Shown piece by piece: positions 26,545 to 34,574 of a DNA stretch of 64,000 nucleotides; the first letter of the stretch is position 1; every line of letters starts with the position of its first letter. Source of the stretch: Sulfurovaceae bacterium (GTDB lineage Bacteria; Campylobacterota; Campylobacteria; Campylobacterales; Sulfurovaceae); contig JAQTLE010000003.1 in the NCBI GenBank assembly GCA_028715055.1, positions 186,001 to 250,000 of the forward strand, given 5' to 3'. The notes beneath the pieces were generated by a model. It did no database searches, was not told the DNA's origin, and worked only from the letters and a program-made list of their open reading frames with translations. A program made the position numbers and the translations under genes.

Positions 26545-27919
26545 TTTTTTACAAAAGATAGGCAAAGCACTTATGACGCCGATCGCAGTTTTGCCTGTAG
26601 CAGCATTGCTATTGAGACTTGGTTTTGGGGATATATTTGACGGCACTGCAGCAACTATAATGAAAACAGCCGGAGAGAGTATATTTGGAAATCTTGACTT
26701 GCTATTTGGTATAGGTATAGCTTATGGCTTAGCCAAAAACAATGATGGTACAGCCGCTTTATCAGGTGCTGTTGGAGTATTGGTGGCCAAGGCAGTATAT
26801 CTTGGGATAGACGCGAATCTCAAAATGGGAGTTTTTGTCGGTATTATAATGGGGGTTATAGCCGGGCTTTTATATAATCGCTTTCATGAAATTAAATTAC
26901 CGGAATTTTTAGGATTTTTTGGCGGTAAAAGATTTGTGCCTATTGTTACAACTATCAGCGCAATTATTGTAGGGGTGCTTGCCGGATATTTTTGGCATTT
27001 CGCACAAGAAGGCATAGATGTTTTTTCTCATACTATCATAGGACTTGGGTGGGTTGGCACTTTTATCTACGGCACACTCAATCGTTTGCTGATTCCTCTT
27101 GGACTTCATCATATATTAAATAGTGTTTTTTGGTTCCAGCTAGGAGATTATACCTATATAAAAGATGGCGTTGCAACCGTAGCAAATGGTGATCTACATC
27201 GTTTTTTTGCTGGAGATAAGAGTGCAGGATTTTATATGTCGGGCTTTTATGTCGTGATGATGTTTGGACTTCCTGCTATGGCTTTGGCAATCTATCTGCG
27301 AACCCCACAAGAATATCGCAAAAGAGCAGGAGCGATTTTGGCCGGTGTGGCATTTACATCTTTTTTGACAGGGATCACTGAACCACTTGAATTTTTGTTT
27401 ATTTTCACAGCGCCTGCGCTCTTTGTGTTGCATGCTTTGCTCACAGGACTTGCTCTTGCCTCGGCACAACTTCTTAATATTCATGCCGGTTTTGGATTTT
27501 CAGCAGGGCTTATCGACTATGTCATCAACTATAAGTTGGATCAAAATCCATTTCTCATATTACCCCTCGGACTTAGTTTTGCACTTATTTATTTTGTACT
27601 TTCTTATGTCTTACTTGGTTATTTGAAACCACAGTTATTTAGTGACAACATATCTTATGACAATAAAGACAAAGATGATAATTCAAATGTTCTTTCTTTC
27701 ATAGAAGCGCTTGGAGGTGCTGATAATATCATAGAGACAAGCGCTTGTATCACAAGGCTCAGGATGACACTCAAAGACAATACACATATTGACAGTGCAG
27801 TGTTTACAACATTGGGGGCTAGTGGAGTTATTAAACCGGATGACAAATCCATACAGATAGTATTAGGAACCAAAGCAGAAAAAATAGCTGGGGAGATAAG
27901 AGATCAGCTAAACCGGTAA
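26537..27919 (+). CDS. PTS EIICB, N-acetylglucosamine/glucose type
   Basis: A 460-residue inner-membrane sugar permease. The EIIC part (about 1-370, ten hydrophobic segments) has MTPIAVLPVAALLLRLG, PLGLHHILNSVFWFQ and the GITEPLEF motif. The EIIB part (about 385-460) has the phosphorylated cysteine in SACITRLRMTLKD. No EIIA domain follows, unlike the 648-residue E. coli NagE. The NagE-like match favours N-acetylglucosamine, though glucose is possible. No nagA or nagB lies nearby. It overlaps the HPr-EI gene, and repeat R2 follows. Confidence 0.9.
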   Translation: MFSFLQKIGKALMTPIAVLPVAALLLRLGFGDIFDGTAATIMKTAGESIFGNLDLLFGIGIAYGLAKNNDGTAALSGAVGVLVAKAVYLGIDANLKMGVFVGIIMGVIAGLLYNRFHEIKLPEFLGFFGGKRFVPIVTTISAIIVGVLAGYFWHFAQEGIDVFSHTIIGLGWVGTFIYGTLNRLLIPLGLHHILNSVFWFQLGDYTYIKDGVATVANGDLHRFFAGDKSAGFYMSGFYVVMMFGLPAMALAIYLRTPQEYRKRAGAILAGVAFTSFLTGITEPLEFLFIFTAPALFVLHALLTGLALASAQLLNIHAGFGFSAGLIDYVINYKLDQNPFLILPLGLSFALIYFVLSYVLLGYLKPQLFSDNISYDNKDKDDNSNVLSFIEALGGADNIIETSACITRLRMTLKDNTHIDSAVFTTLGASGVIKPDDKSIQIVLGTKAEKIAGEIRDQLNR

Positions 27920-27920
27920 A

Positions 27921-28016
27921 TAATTGAGATCTCTGAATAAAGAGAGGTCTCAAAAGAGCGACCAGTCGCGAGAGCTGACTGCTGAAGTCATAATTTGAAG
28001 CTTGGCTTTAAATTTG
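27921..28016. repeat. Two-hairpin dispersed repeat, copy R2 (diverged, inverted)
   Basis: Reading the minus strand, this matches R1 (17164-17261) along its length: 29 of the first 35 bases agree, then GCTCTCGCGACT is shared exactly, then TTTATTCAGAG and CTCAATT. The 22-bp palindrome of R1 is broken here because one arm is shortened. It starts 2 bp after the EIICB stop, so it probably also ends that transcript. ATTGAG and TCTGAATAA at 27923-27940 repeat the last codons of the recombinase gene. Confidence 0.7.
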
Positions 28017-28038
28017 ATTTAATCAGATGGTATAGTTA

Positions 28039-28081
28039 TGTAACTTATGTTACAGACAATAGTTTTTATTTTGGTCATAAT
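28039..28081 (+). promoter_or_regulatory. Candidate CRP/FNR-type activator site and promoter of the DUF2892 gene
   Basis: A perfect palindrome TGTAAC-TTAT-GTTACA at 28039-28054 lies upstream of TTTTGGTCATAAT, with the -10 box at 28076-28081. The predicted start is near 28088, which puts the palindrome centre at about -41.5, the class II activator position for CRP/FNR proteins. A CRP/FNR regulator is encoded 0.3 kb downstream. Confidence 0.6.
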
Positions 28082-28113
28082 GTCTTTGTAAATAAACATA
28101 AAAAGGATTTACA

Positions 28114-28308
28114 ATGATGTGCAACATAGGAAAAACCGACAGGATAATACGATTGGTTCTAGGAGCGGTTATTATAGGTTTGGGTGTTATGTATAATAGT
28201 TGGTGGGGAGCTATAGGCTTGATACCAATTATTACTGCTTTGATAGGCTGGTGTGGACTTTATGCAATTTTCGGTATCAATACCGGCTGTAAAACAAAAA
28301 TAGATTAA
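28114..28308 (+). CDS. DUF2892 membrane protein (YgaP-like)
   Basis: A 64-residue protein with two membrane helices (LVLGAVIIGLGVMYN and WGAIGLIPIITALIGWCGLYAIFG). The start CNIGKTDRIIR and the NTGCK end are typical of DUF2892, the membrane part often found beside rhodanese domains. It is probably an inner-membrane protein linked to sulfur or nitrosative chemistry, but no reaction is known. An AAAGGA site is 9 bp upstream; two ATGs are adjacent. Confidence 0.85.
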   Translation: MMCNIGKTDRIIRLVLGAVIIGLGVMYNSWWGAIGLIPIITALIGWCGLYAIFGINTGCKTKID

Positions 28309-28321
28309 AAAGTTTAAGATT

Positions 28322-28355
28322 TCCATGTTATATTTTTGTTACAATGTAACATGGA
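28322..28355. promoter_or_regulatory. Nested palindromes over the regulator's promoter
   Basis: A perfect 15-bp palindrome TGTTACAATGTAACA spans 28337-28351, enclosed by TCCATGTTA (28322-28330) and TAACATGGA (28347-28355). A possible -10 box TATATT lies at 28329-28334, so a protein bound here would cover the start of transcription. The half-sites are the same GTTAC/GTAAC as at 28039 but in the opposite arrangement, so this may be a repression site or a chance relative. Confidence 0.45.
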
Positions 28356-28362
28356 GTCTTCA

Positions 28363-28986
28363 ATGCATTTATCCAGCTTTCCTTTTATAGAGGCAATTGA
28401 CCAAGAATCACTTTCATTTATACAAAATCATATAAAACATATTTCTATACCCAAAAATAACATACTTTTTTATCAAGGTGATGTATGTAAAAATATCATG
28501 TGGCTTACAAAAGGAGAGATACGTCTTTACACCCAATCAGATGATATAGAAGAGTTTACATTATATATACTAAAAGCAGGAGAGCAATGCATAGTCAATA
28601 CAGCTTCTCTCTTTTCGAACACGGGTGCTATAGCATCTGCTCAAAGCATCACTGATGTTGAAGGCTATGTTATTGATGATAATAGTGTCAAAAAACTTAG
28701 CAAAATGAGTGATGCATATCAAAGTTATCTTTTTTCTATATATCAGCTTCGTTTTGAGACATTAGCTTCTTTGATTAATGATATTAAATTTAAGCATTTG
28801 AATGTCAGGATCTTAGAATGGCTGCAAAAACAAGAAAACTATATGATAGAAGTAACACACGAACATATCGGTATAGAACTTGGAAGTTCGAGGGTGGTGG
28901 TGAGTCGTGTGCTCAAAGAATTAGAAAACAAAGGTCATATCATACTTCATCGTGGGAAAATAGAGATATTAAAGAAAGAAAAATAG
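28363..28986 (+). CDS. CRP/FNR-family transcription regulator
   Basis: About 207 residues. The N-terminal cyclic-nucleotide-like beta domain covers about 1-115 (NILFYQGDVCKNIMWLTKGE). After a dimer helix comes a winged helix-turn-helix (HEHIGIELGSSRVVVSRVLK). There is no N-terminal cysteine cluster as in FNR; only two cysteines occur in the sensor domain, so the signal is not oxygen sensing by an FNR-type cluster. The ATG at 28363 has GGAG 6 bp upstream; frames opening at 28336 or 28351 lack this. Confidence 0.88.
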   Translation: MHLSSFPFIEAIDQESLSFIQNHIKHISIPKNNILFYQGDVCKNIMWLTKGEIRLYTQSDDIEEFTLYILKAGEQCIVNTASLFSNTGAIASAQSITDVEGYVIDDNSVKKLSKMSDAYQSYLFSIYQLRFETLASLINDIKFKHLNVRILEWLQKQENYMIEVTHEHIGIELGSSRVVVSRVLKELENKGHIILHRGKIEILKKEK

Positions 28987-29045
28987 CTTACAGTCTTAAA
29001 AGTCATTAATTTTTTCAATTCGCAATTTTTCCTTCATCTTTTTGC

Positions 29046-29051
29046 TATAAT
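29046..29051 (+). promoter_or_regulatory. Extended -10 promoter of the LolA-like/ABC operon
   Basis: TATAAT in TTTGCTATAATTTT (TGC before the hexamer), 17 bp before the first ATG of a five-gene operon at 29069. AAAGG at 29057-29061 is the ribosome-binding site. Confidence 0.6.
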
Positions 29052-29068
29052 TTTTTAAAGGTTCATAA

Positions 29069-29803
29069 ATGAAATATTTTCTATCTTTTATCTTTATTTT
29101 TGCATCATTTCTTTATGGTAGTGAAGCAGATATTATTATCAAAGAAGTCGAGGACAATCTTCGTGGTGATTTCATGTATGCAAAAATGCGTATGATTGTC
29201 ACTAGTCAAAGAGAAAAGAGAACTGTTGAAATAGAGAGCTGGTCACAAAGTGATACAAAAAGTTTTATAAAAATCCTTTATCCCAAAAAAGATAGGGGTA
29301 TAACCTTTTTAAAGCTTGATACACAAATGTGGCAATATATCCCAAAAATAGAACGCACGATAAAAATTCCTCCGTCAATGATGTTGCAAAGCTGGATGGG
29401 AAGTGATTTTACCAATGATGATATGGTCAAAGAAAGTTCAATGATCAAAGATTATGATGCAAGAATTATTTCAAAAACATCCGGAATTGCAACAATAGAA
29501 CTTTTGCCAAAATCAAGCGCATCTGTCGTGTGGGGCAAAATCATTGTATATGTTGATCTACAAAATAAAGTACCTACAAAAGAGATCTATTATGATGACT
29601 TGATGAAAGAAGTGCGCATAATGAATTTTAGCAACATTCAACGGCATGGATCTCACAATATCCCAATGGTTATGGAACTAAAGCCACTTGATATCGAAAA
29701 AAAGAAAAACAGCACTAAGATTATATTTGAAATAGTGAATTATGATACGCCTATAGATGATTCTTATTTTAACAAAAATGCGCTAGAGCGATATTCAAAT
29801 TAG
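29069..29803 (+). CDS. LolA-like periplasmic lipid/lipoprotein-binding protein
   Basis: A 244-residue exported protein (signal peptide FLSFIFIFASFLYG). It resembles the LolA-like group annotated as outer-membrane lipoprotein-sorting proteins: RMIVTSQREKRTVEIESWSQ, the ILYPKKDRGITFLKL segment, and SWMGSDFTNDDM. Such proteins form an open beta barrel that carries a lipid or lipoprotein across the periplasm. It is the first gene of an operon with two FtsX-type permeases and an ATPase, which fits delivery of a cargo released from the inner membrane. It is distinct from classical LolA. Confidence 0.82.
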   Translation: MKYFLSFIFIFASFLYGSEADIIIKEVEDNLRGDFMYAKMRMIVTSQREKRTVEIESWSQSDTKSFIKILYPKKDRGITFLKLDTQMWQYIPKIERTIKIPPSMMLQSWMGSDFTNDDMVKESSMIKDYDARIISKTSGIATIELLPKSSASVVWGKIIVYVDLQNKVPTKEIYYDDLMKEVRIMNFSNIQRHGSHNIPMVMELKPLDIEKKKNSTKIIFEIVNYDTPIDDSYFNKNALERYSN

Positions 29804-29813
29804 GCAAAAGCTG

Positions 29814-31034
29814 ATGCTTTTTTCCCTTGCGTTTAAAAATATTTTAGCTTCCAAGGGTCGTACATTTACAACATTTATTTTAAGTATGTTTACAACTATA
29901 TTTTTTATAGTTTACGTTGCTTTTACAGATGGTACTCATGAGCAGATCATAAAAAATTCTGTTGAGATATATACCGGATATGCACATATTAATACCAAAG
30001 GATATCAAGAAGAATCAGATTATGACCATTTGATTGAAAATTCCAGACAGTTAGAGACATTTTTATCACGAGAATCTTTTATTTCGCAATTTTCACCTAG
30101 GTTTGAAACATATGTCCTGCTTTCTCAAAAGGATAAAACTGTCGGATCCATGCTTAGCGGTATTATTCCGTCACGAGAAACAAATTTAAGTTATCTTAAA
30201 AAATCCCTAATCAAAGGTTCATATCTCGAAGATAATGATACCAAAGCTATATATTTAGGTAGTGATCTAGCCAAACGGCTTTCTGTGGATGTTGGAGATG
30301 AGATCGCTATGATCGGATCTTCCCTTGACTATTCTACTGCGGCCGAACTTTTCAAAGTTAAAGGGATCTTTAAAACAGGACTTTTTGAGTTCGATTCAAC
30401 CTCGGCCTTTGCCAACAAGGCCTACTTGGATCAAATCATGTTAAGTGAAAATAAAGCAAGTTATTTTGTTTTACGTTTTGTTGACAACGAAGCTGCAGAA
30501 GGTTATGTTAAAACACTAAATGAAAATCTCCCCAAAAACTATGAATCGCTAAGTTGGAAAGATCTTTTGTTCGATCTAGTGCAGCTAATGCAGGTAGATT
30601 CTTTATTTGGGTATATTTCGATCTCTGTATTTTTCTTTGTGATCTTCTTTGTAATAATGATCTTTAATTATGTAAATATTTATACGAGAGTAAGGCAAAT
30701 AGGGCTTTTAAGAGCATTAGGAATGACTCCAAAAGACATAAAGACTCTACTTTTTAATGAATTATTTATCATCACGTTATTTAGTGTTATATTAGGAGCA
30801 GTGATAGGATCGTGGATTGCTTATTACTTTGAGGTCAATCCTATTACCATTCCCGGTTTGGCTGAGATGTATAAAGACTATGGCATTGTCGCTGATGTTA
30901 TTCCTACACGATTTGATATTCCAACTATCATATGGAATACCTTCAGTATATTTGTATTGAATATCTCTTCTATATTTTATCCGATTTATAAGATCAATAA
31001 ACTTAGTGTAATTGAGGCGATGCGCTATGTATAA
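29814..31034 (+). CDS. FtsX/LolC-type ABC permease 1
   Basis: A 406-residue inner-membrane protein. One membrane helix near residues 15-38, a periplasmic MacB/LolC-type domain at about 40-265, then three helices (SVFFFVIFFVIMIFNYVN, ITLFSVILGAVIGSWI and the final NTFSIFVLNISSIFYPI). RQIGLLRALGMTPKDI is the FtsX-family coupling segment that contacts the ATPase. The RALG motif with four helices matches the lipoprotein-release and mechanotransduction class rather than importers. The next gene overlaps it by 8 bp. Confidence 0.88.
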   Translation: MLFSLAFKNILASKGRTFTTFILSMFTTIFFIVYVAFTDGTHEQIIKNSVEIYTGYAHINTKGYQEESDYDHLIENSRQLETFLSRESFISQFSPRFETYVLLSQKDKTVGSMLSGIIPSRETNLSYLKKSLIKGSYLEDNDTKAIYLGSDLAKRLSVDVGDEIAMIGSSLDYSTAAELFKVKGIFKTGLFEFDSTSAFANKAYLDQIMLSENKASYFVLRFVDNEAAEGYVKTLNENLPKNYESLSWKDLLFDLVQLMQVDSLFGYISISVFFFVIFFVIMIFNYVNIYTRVRQIGLLRALGMTPKDIKTLLFNELFIITLFSVILGAVIGSWIAYYFEVNPITIPGLAEMYKDYGIVADVIPTRFDIPTIIWNTFSIFVLNISSIFYPIYKINKLSVIEAMRYV

Positions 31035-32256
31035 GATAGCTTTCAATATAGCTTGGGAAAGTCTTATGAGACGAAAAACGCGTACATGGCTGGTTGTCAC
31101 AATGATAGCTTTGAGCCTATCTGGGCTGCTTTTTTTGCAAGGACTATATGACGGCATGGTAACACATATGATTAGCACAGCAATTAGAAGCGATTCAGGC
31201 GATATATCGCTTTATGCCAAACAATATCGTTTAGAGAAAAATATTGATTATCATATTAAGAATATAGAGATGATTAAGTCATATCTTGATCATTTGGATG
31301 GTATAGACTCATATGCCATGCGTCTAGCTCAAGAAGGATTGGTAGCAACGGCACACAAATCACTCGGAGCTACCTTAAAAGGTGTTACTTTGGAAGATGA
31401 ACATAGATTTGGAAAGTTTGATACTTTTTTATATAAAGGAAAGTTTGGTTTTGGTGCAAAAAATCAAAATGCAATTATCGGTTTTAAACTTGCCGAGAAA
31501 CTCAAAGTAGACATAGGCAGTCGCCTCGTTTTTACTGCCCAAGACGCTACAGGCGAGATAAATGCAATTTCTTTTCGCATCATTGGAATAGTAAAGACAG
31601 GAAATATAGCTATAGATGAAGGTTCGGTGTTTGTTTCGATGGATACAATGTCTAAATTTTTAGATCTTTCTAAAAGTGCTACGCAAATTGCTATTCGCAT
31701 TAAAGACTCATCGCAGATAAACAATATACAATATAAACTTAAAAAACATTTTCATACATTAGATGTAATGAGATGGGACGAGCTTTATCCTATGTTGATA
31801 CAAATGCGCAAGATGATGGATCTATTTAATTGGATAAGTTATGCTATAGTTTTTTCTGTTGCAGCCCTGGGCATATTTGGTGTAATACTTGTATCTATTT
31901 TGGAGCGCATGAGAGAATTTAGCATTATGATGGCTATTGGAACATCTTATAAGATTATTCGTTATCAGATCATAAGTGAAGCGTTTGTCATGGCAATATC
32001 CGGATATCTGATCGGCGCATTTTTAGGATGGTGTTTTTTAATTTATACGGCATCATCAGGGATAGATCTACGTTATTTTAAAGCAGGCTTAGAAAGCTTT
32101 GGACTTAATGCTATATTGTATGCAGATATTCGTTTTTATTACTTTTTGCAAGCCTTTAGTGCAGTATTTTTTGCTATTTTCCTGTCTGTCCTTTGGCCGT
32201 TGCATGTGCTTAAAAAGATTAAACCCATTGAGGTAATAAAAGGAAAAACAGTATGA
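31027..32256 (+). CDS. FtsX/LolC-type ABC permease 2
   Basis: A 409-residue paralogue of the preceding permease with the same layout: helix (WLVVTMIALSLSGLLFLQGL), large periplasmic domain, three C-terminal helices, and the coupling segment REFSIMMAIGTSYKII. The start at 31027 is chosen because GAGG lies 8 bp upstream and MYKIAFNIAWESL aligns with the other permease start. Two different permeases suggest a LolCE-like heterodimer. ATGA overlap with the ATPase gene. Confidence 0.88.
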   Translation: MYKIAFNIAWESLMRRKTRTWLVVTMIALSLSGLLFLQGLYDGMVTHMISTAIRSDSGDISLYAKQYRLEKNIDYHIKNIEMIKSYLDHLDGIDSYAMRLAQEGLVATAHKSLGATLKGVTLEDEHRFGKFDTFLYKGKFGFGAKNQNAIIGFKLAEKLKVDIGSRLVFTAQDATGEINAISFRIIGIVKTGNIAIDEGSVFVSMDTMSKFLDLSKSATQIAIRIKDSSQINNIQYKLKKHFHTLDVMRWDELYPMLIQMRKMMDLFNWISYAIVFSVAALGIFGVILVSILERMREFSIMMAIGTSYKIIRYQIISEAFVMAISGYLIGAFLGWCFLIYTASSGIDLRYFKAGLESFGLNAILYADIRFYYFLQAFSAVFFAIFLSVLWPLHVLKKIKPIEVIKGKTV

Positions 32257-32924
32257 AGCTTATCCATATATCCAAAACTTTTTTTCAAGGCTCACCTAAA
32301 GAGGTTAAAGCACTTGCAGATATAAACTTGACAATTGACAAAGGAGAGTTTACAACACTTAGCGGTGAATCAGGTTCCGGCAAAACAACATTGTTAAATA
32401 TCATTGGTGGGCTTGAAAGACCGACACAAGGTTCAGTGTATATTGATGATATTGAATTGACAGCTCTTAATGATGAACAAATGGCAGCTTTTAGGCTTAA
32501 TCATATCGGATTTGTGTTTCAAGCTTACAATCTTATTTCCGTATTTAATGTGAAGGAGAATATAGGGTTTATTATGAAACTTCTTGGCGATGAAGATACA
32601 AAGATCGATAAACGAATCGAAGAACTTGCTGCTATTTTACAGATTGAAGATATTTTAGATAAATTCCCCGATCAGATCAGCGGAGGACAGCAGCAGCGTG
32701 TAGCAGTTGCACGTGCCGTGGCATCCAGACCAAAATTGATCTTAGCAGATGAACCTACAGCTAATCTAGATTCAAAAAATAGCGAAAGACTTATAAAAAT
32801 GCTTCGCACTTTAAATGAAAAAGAGCATATTACTGTTATCTTTGCTTCCCACGATAAATATGTTTTGGATCAATCAAAAAGAATAATCGTATTAGAGGAT
32901 GGAGAAGTCATTGAAGACAATTAG
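32253..32924 (+). CDS. LolD/MacB-type ABC ATPase
   Basis: A 223-residue ATPase with Walker [22 protein letters not shown]-loop [18 protein letters not shown] signature [14 protein letters not shown], Walker [14 protein letters not shown] and the H-loop ASHDKYV. The [13 protein letters not shown] and NLDS wording is typical of the LolD/MacB/FtsE group. It should energise the two preceding permeases. The last codons overlap the following gene. Confidence 0.93.
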   Translation: MKLIHISKTFFQGSPKEVKALADINLTIDKGEFTTLSGESGSGKTTLLNIIGGLERPTQGSVYIDDIELTALNDEQMAAFRLNHIGFVFQAYNLISVFNVKENIGFIMKLLGDEDTKIDKRIEELAAILQIEDILDKFPDQISGGQQQRVAVARAVASRPKLILADEPTANLDSKNSERLIKMLRTLNEKEHITVIFASHDKYVLDQSKRIIVLEDGEVIEDN

Positions 32925-34035
32925 TGTATTACTTGCTTTTACCGGTTTTATATGGGCATTTGAAAATGAATATAGCATAGAAAACACCAACTTTACACTT
33001 TCGGCAGTTCCGTATTCTTCCAATCAGGAAAGAATTTTTTACAACTATAACAGATTGAGATTTGATTATACGCTTAAGGAAGAAAATTGGTATATCAACT
33101 TTATCGGAGATATTGATAATTACTATGGCAAACAATACATACAAAGTGATGAGTATCAATTTTTTCGCACATTGCATGCCGACACCCCTTTTAAGATAGA
33201 AACTGACGCATTTGATTACGGAGGAGGAGAGTTATTTGGTCGTATTCACCGCCTAAATATTGGTTACAATGATGAAAAGCAACGCCTTGTCTTTGGGCTT
33301 CAAAAGATCACTATGGGAGTTGGGCGCATCTGGACGCCGACAGATCTTTTCAATCCACGCAACCCATTGGCACTTGAGCCTGACCAGATATATGGTGCTT
33401 ACGCACTTTCTTATATTTATTCTTTAAATAAAACCACAGAGGCGATGGGAGTGATAAGTCAAAGAAATGATAATAGCTACAAATACGCCGGCAGGATCAA
33501 GGGCAATATAGGTTTTGCTGATGTCGCGTTGGATCTGCTACAAAGCGATGATGCCCAGATGATAGCTTATGAGCTTGAAGGTGATCTTTTTGATACCGGA
33601 GTTGAGTGGCGAAGCGAAGGCGGATATTTCAAAGATAAAATACTGGATAAAGCATTTTATCAAGGCATATTGGGTGTAGATTACGGCTTTCAAAATGGAG
33701 TTACTGCGGTACTCGAGTGGCTGCATAGCTCCAAAACTTATTCGGCTTTGGAAATTCTTGATATGCAAAATTCGACACTTGCCAATAATCGTTTTACATC
33801 TTCGGACTATTTGGGTTCATCACTAAGCTATGATTTTACTCTGGTGCTTCAAGGATCCATGAGCATGATATACAATCTAGATGATAATAGTTTATTTCTA
33901 TCCCCGATTTTGGTATACAGCCTTGATGACGAAACTACGATTTCTTTGGGTGCTCTACTTTATGGCGGAAATGAAAAAAGTGAGTTTGGTAGTCTGGATC
34001 ATCGTTATTATCTAAGACTAAAGAAAACATTTTAG
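32911..34035 (+). CDS. Predicted outer-membrane beta-barrel protein
   Basis: About 374 residues with a signal peptide ([13 protein letters not shown]) and then alternating, aromatic-rich strands (NYNRLRFDYTLKEENWYINF, RLVFGLQKITMGVGRIWTP), ending YYLRLKKTF, a terminal aromatic as expected for an outer-membrane barrel. The TTG at 32911 is preferred because GGAG lies 6 bp upstream; an ATG at 32899 has no site. It overlaps the ATPase stop. Position in the operon suggests it receives or works with the exported cargo. No known family is recognised. Confidence 0.72.
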   Translation: MKTISVLLAFTGFIWAFENEYSIENTNFTLSAVPYSSNQERIFYNYNRLRFDYTLKEENWYINFIGDIDNYYGKQYIQSDEYQFFRTLHADTPFKIETDAFDYGGGELFGRIHRLNIGYNDEKQRLVFGLQKITMGVGRIWTPTDLFNPRNPLALEPDQIYGAYALSYIYSLNKTTEAMGVISQRNDNSYKYAGRIKGNIGFADVALDLLQSDDAQMIAYELEGDLFDTGVEWRSEGGYFKDKILDKAFYQGILGVDYGFQNGVTAVLEWLHSSKTYSALEILDMQNSTLANNRFTSSDYLGSSLSYDFTLVLQGSMSMIYNLDDNSLFLSPILVYSLDDETTISLGALLYGGNEKSEFGSLDHRYYLRLKKTF

Positions 34036-34059
34036 TCATTTGATCCGTGTAAAAATAGA

Positions 34060-34065
34060 TATAAT
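34060..34065 (+). promoter_or_regulatory. -10 box placing the start at the ATG (leaderless gene)
   Basis: TATAAT in TAGATATAATTGCAC ends 5 bp before the ATG at 34071. Transcription would begin at about the A of the ATG, so the mRNA is probably leaderless. No ribosome-binding site is seen. Confidence 0.5.
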
Positions 34066-34070
34066 TGCAC

Positions 34071-34574
34071 ATGCTAAAATACATAAATGGTTACAATACC
34101 CAGATAAAATTCCAGGTGCAAGCACTTATAGATCAAAACAAACTTGGGGAATATATACTTTCAAAATATCCTAAAATTCATTCATACACTACAGACAAAA
34201 GTCTATATGACTATGTGACGGGACTCAAAAATATTCACATGAAAAGTTCATCTCCTATCTCTAAAGTACTTTATGATACAAAGATACGGGATATCAAATC
34301 AGCACTTGGGATGCATACTTTTGTTTCACGTGTGCAAGGAGGAAAACTCAAAGCCAAAAATGAGATCCGCATATCACATGTTTTCAAAAAAGCTCCGGAA
34401 CAGTTTTTGCGTATGATAGTTGCACATGAATTGGCACATCTTAAAGTTAAAGAACATGACAAGTCATTTTATAAATTATGTACACACATTGAACCATCGT
34501 ATCATCAACTAGAGTTTGATGTACGGCTTTTTTTGATATACAAAGAACATTTTGGGGAGCTCTACAGTTTATGA
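34071..34574 (+). CDS. YgjP-like zinc metallopeptidase-fold protein
   Basis: A 167-residue protein with HELAHLKVKEHDKSFYKLC, the HExxH...H zinc site typical of the YgjP/DUF45 group related to metallopeptidases. No signal peptide is present. The physiological substrate of this group is unclear. The ATG at 34071 is chosen; a TTG two codons upstream is inside the -10 box. It overlaps the next gene by 4 bp and has a probable leaderless transcript. Confidence 0.82.
   Translation: MLKYINGYNTQIKFQVQALIDQNKLGEYILSKYPKIHSYTTDKSLYDYVTGLKNIHMKSSSPISKVLYDTKIRDIKSALGMHTFVSRVQGGKLKAKNEIRISHVFKKAPEQFLRMIVAHELAHLKVKEHDKSFYKLCTHIEPSYHQLEFDVRLFLIYKEHFGELYSL

Noticed and set aside
17164-28016. The idea that inverted repeats R1 and R2 bound a mobile island of 10.8 kb.
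   Set aside because: The enclosed DNA includes nusA, miaB and other core genes with normal composition, and the copies are inverted and diverged. A dispersed repeat fits better.
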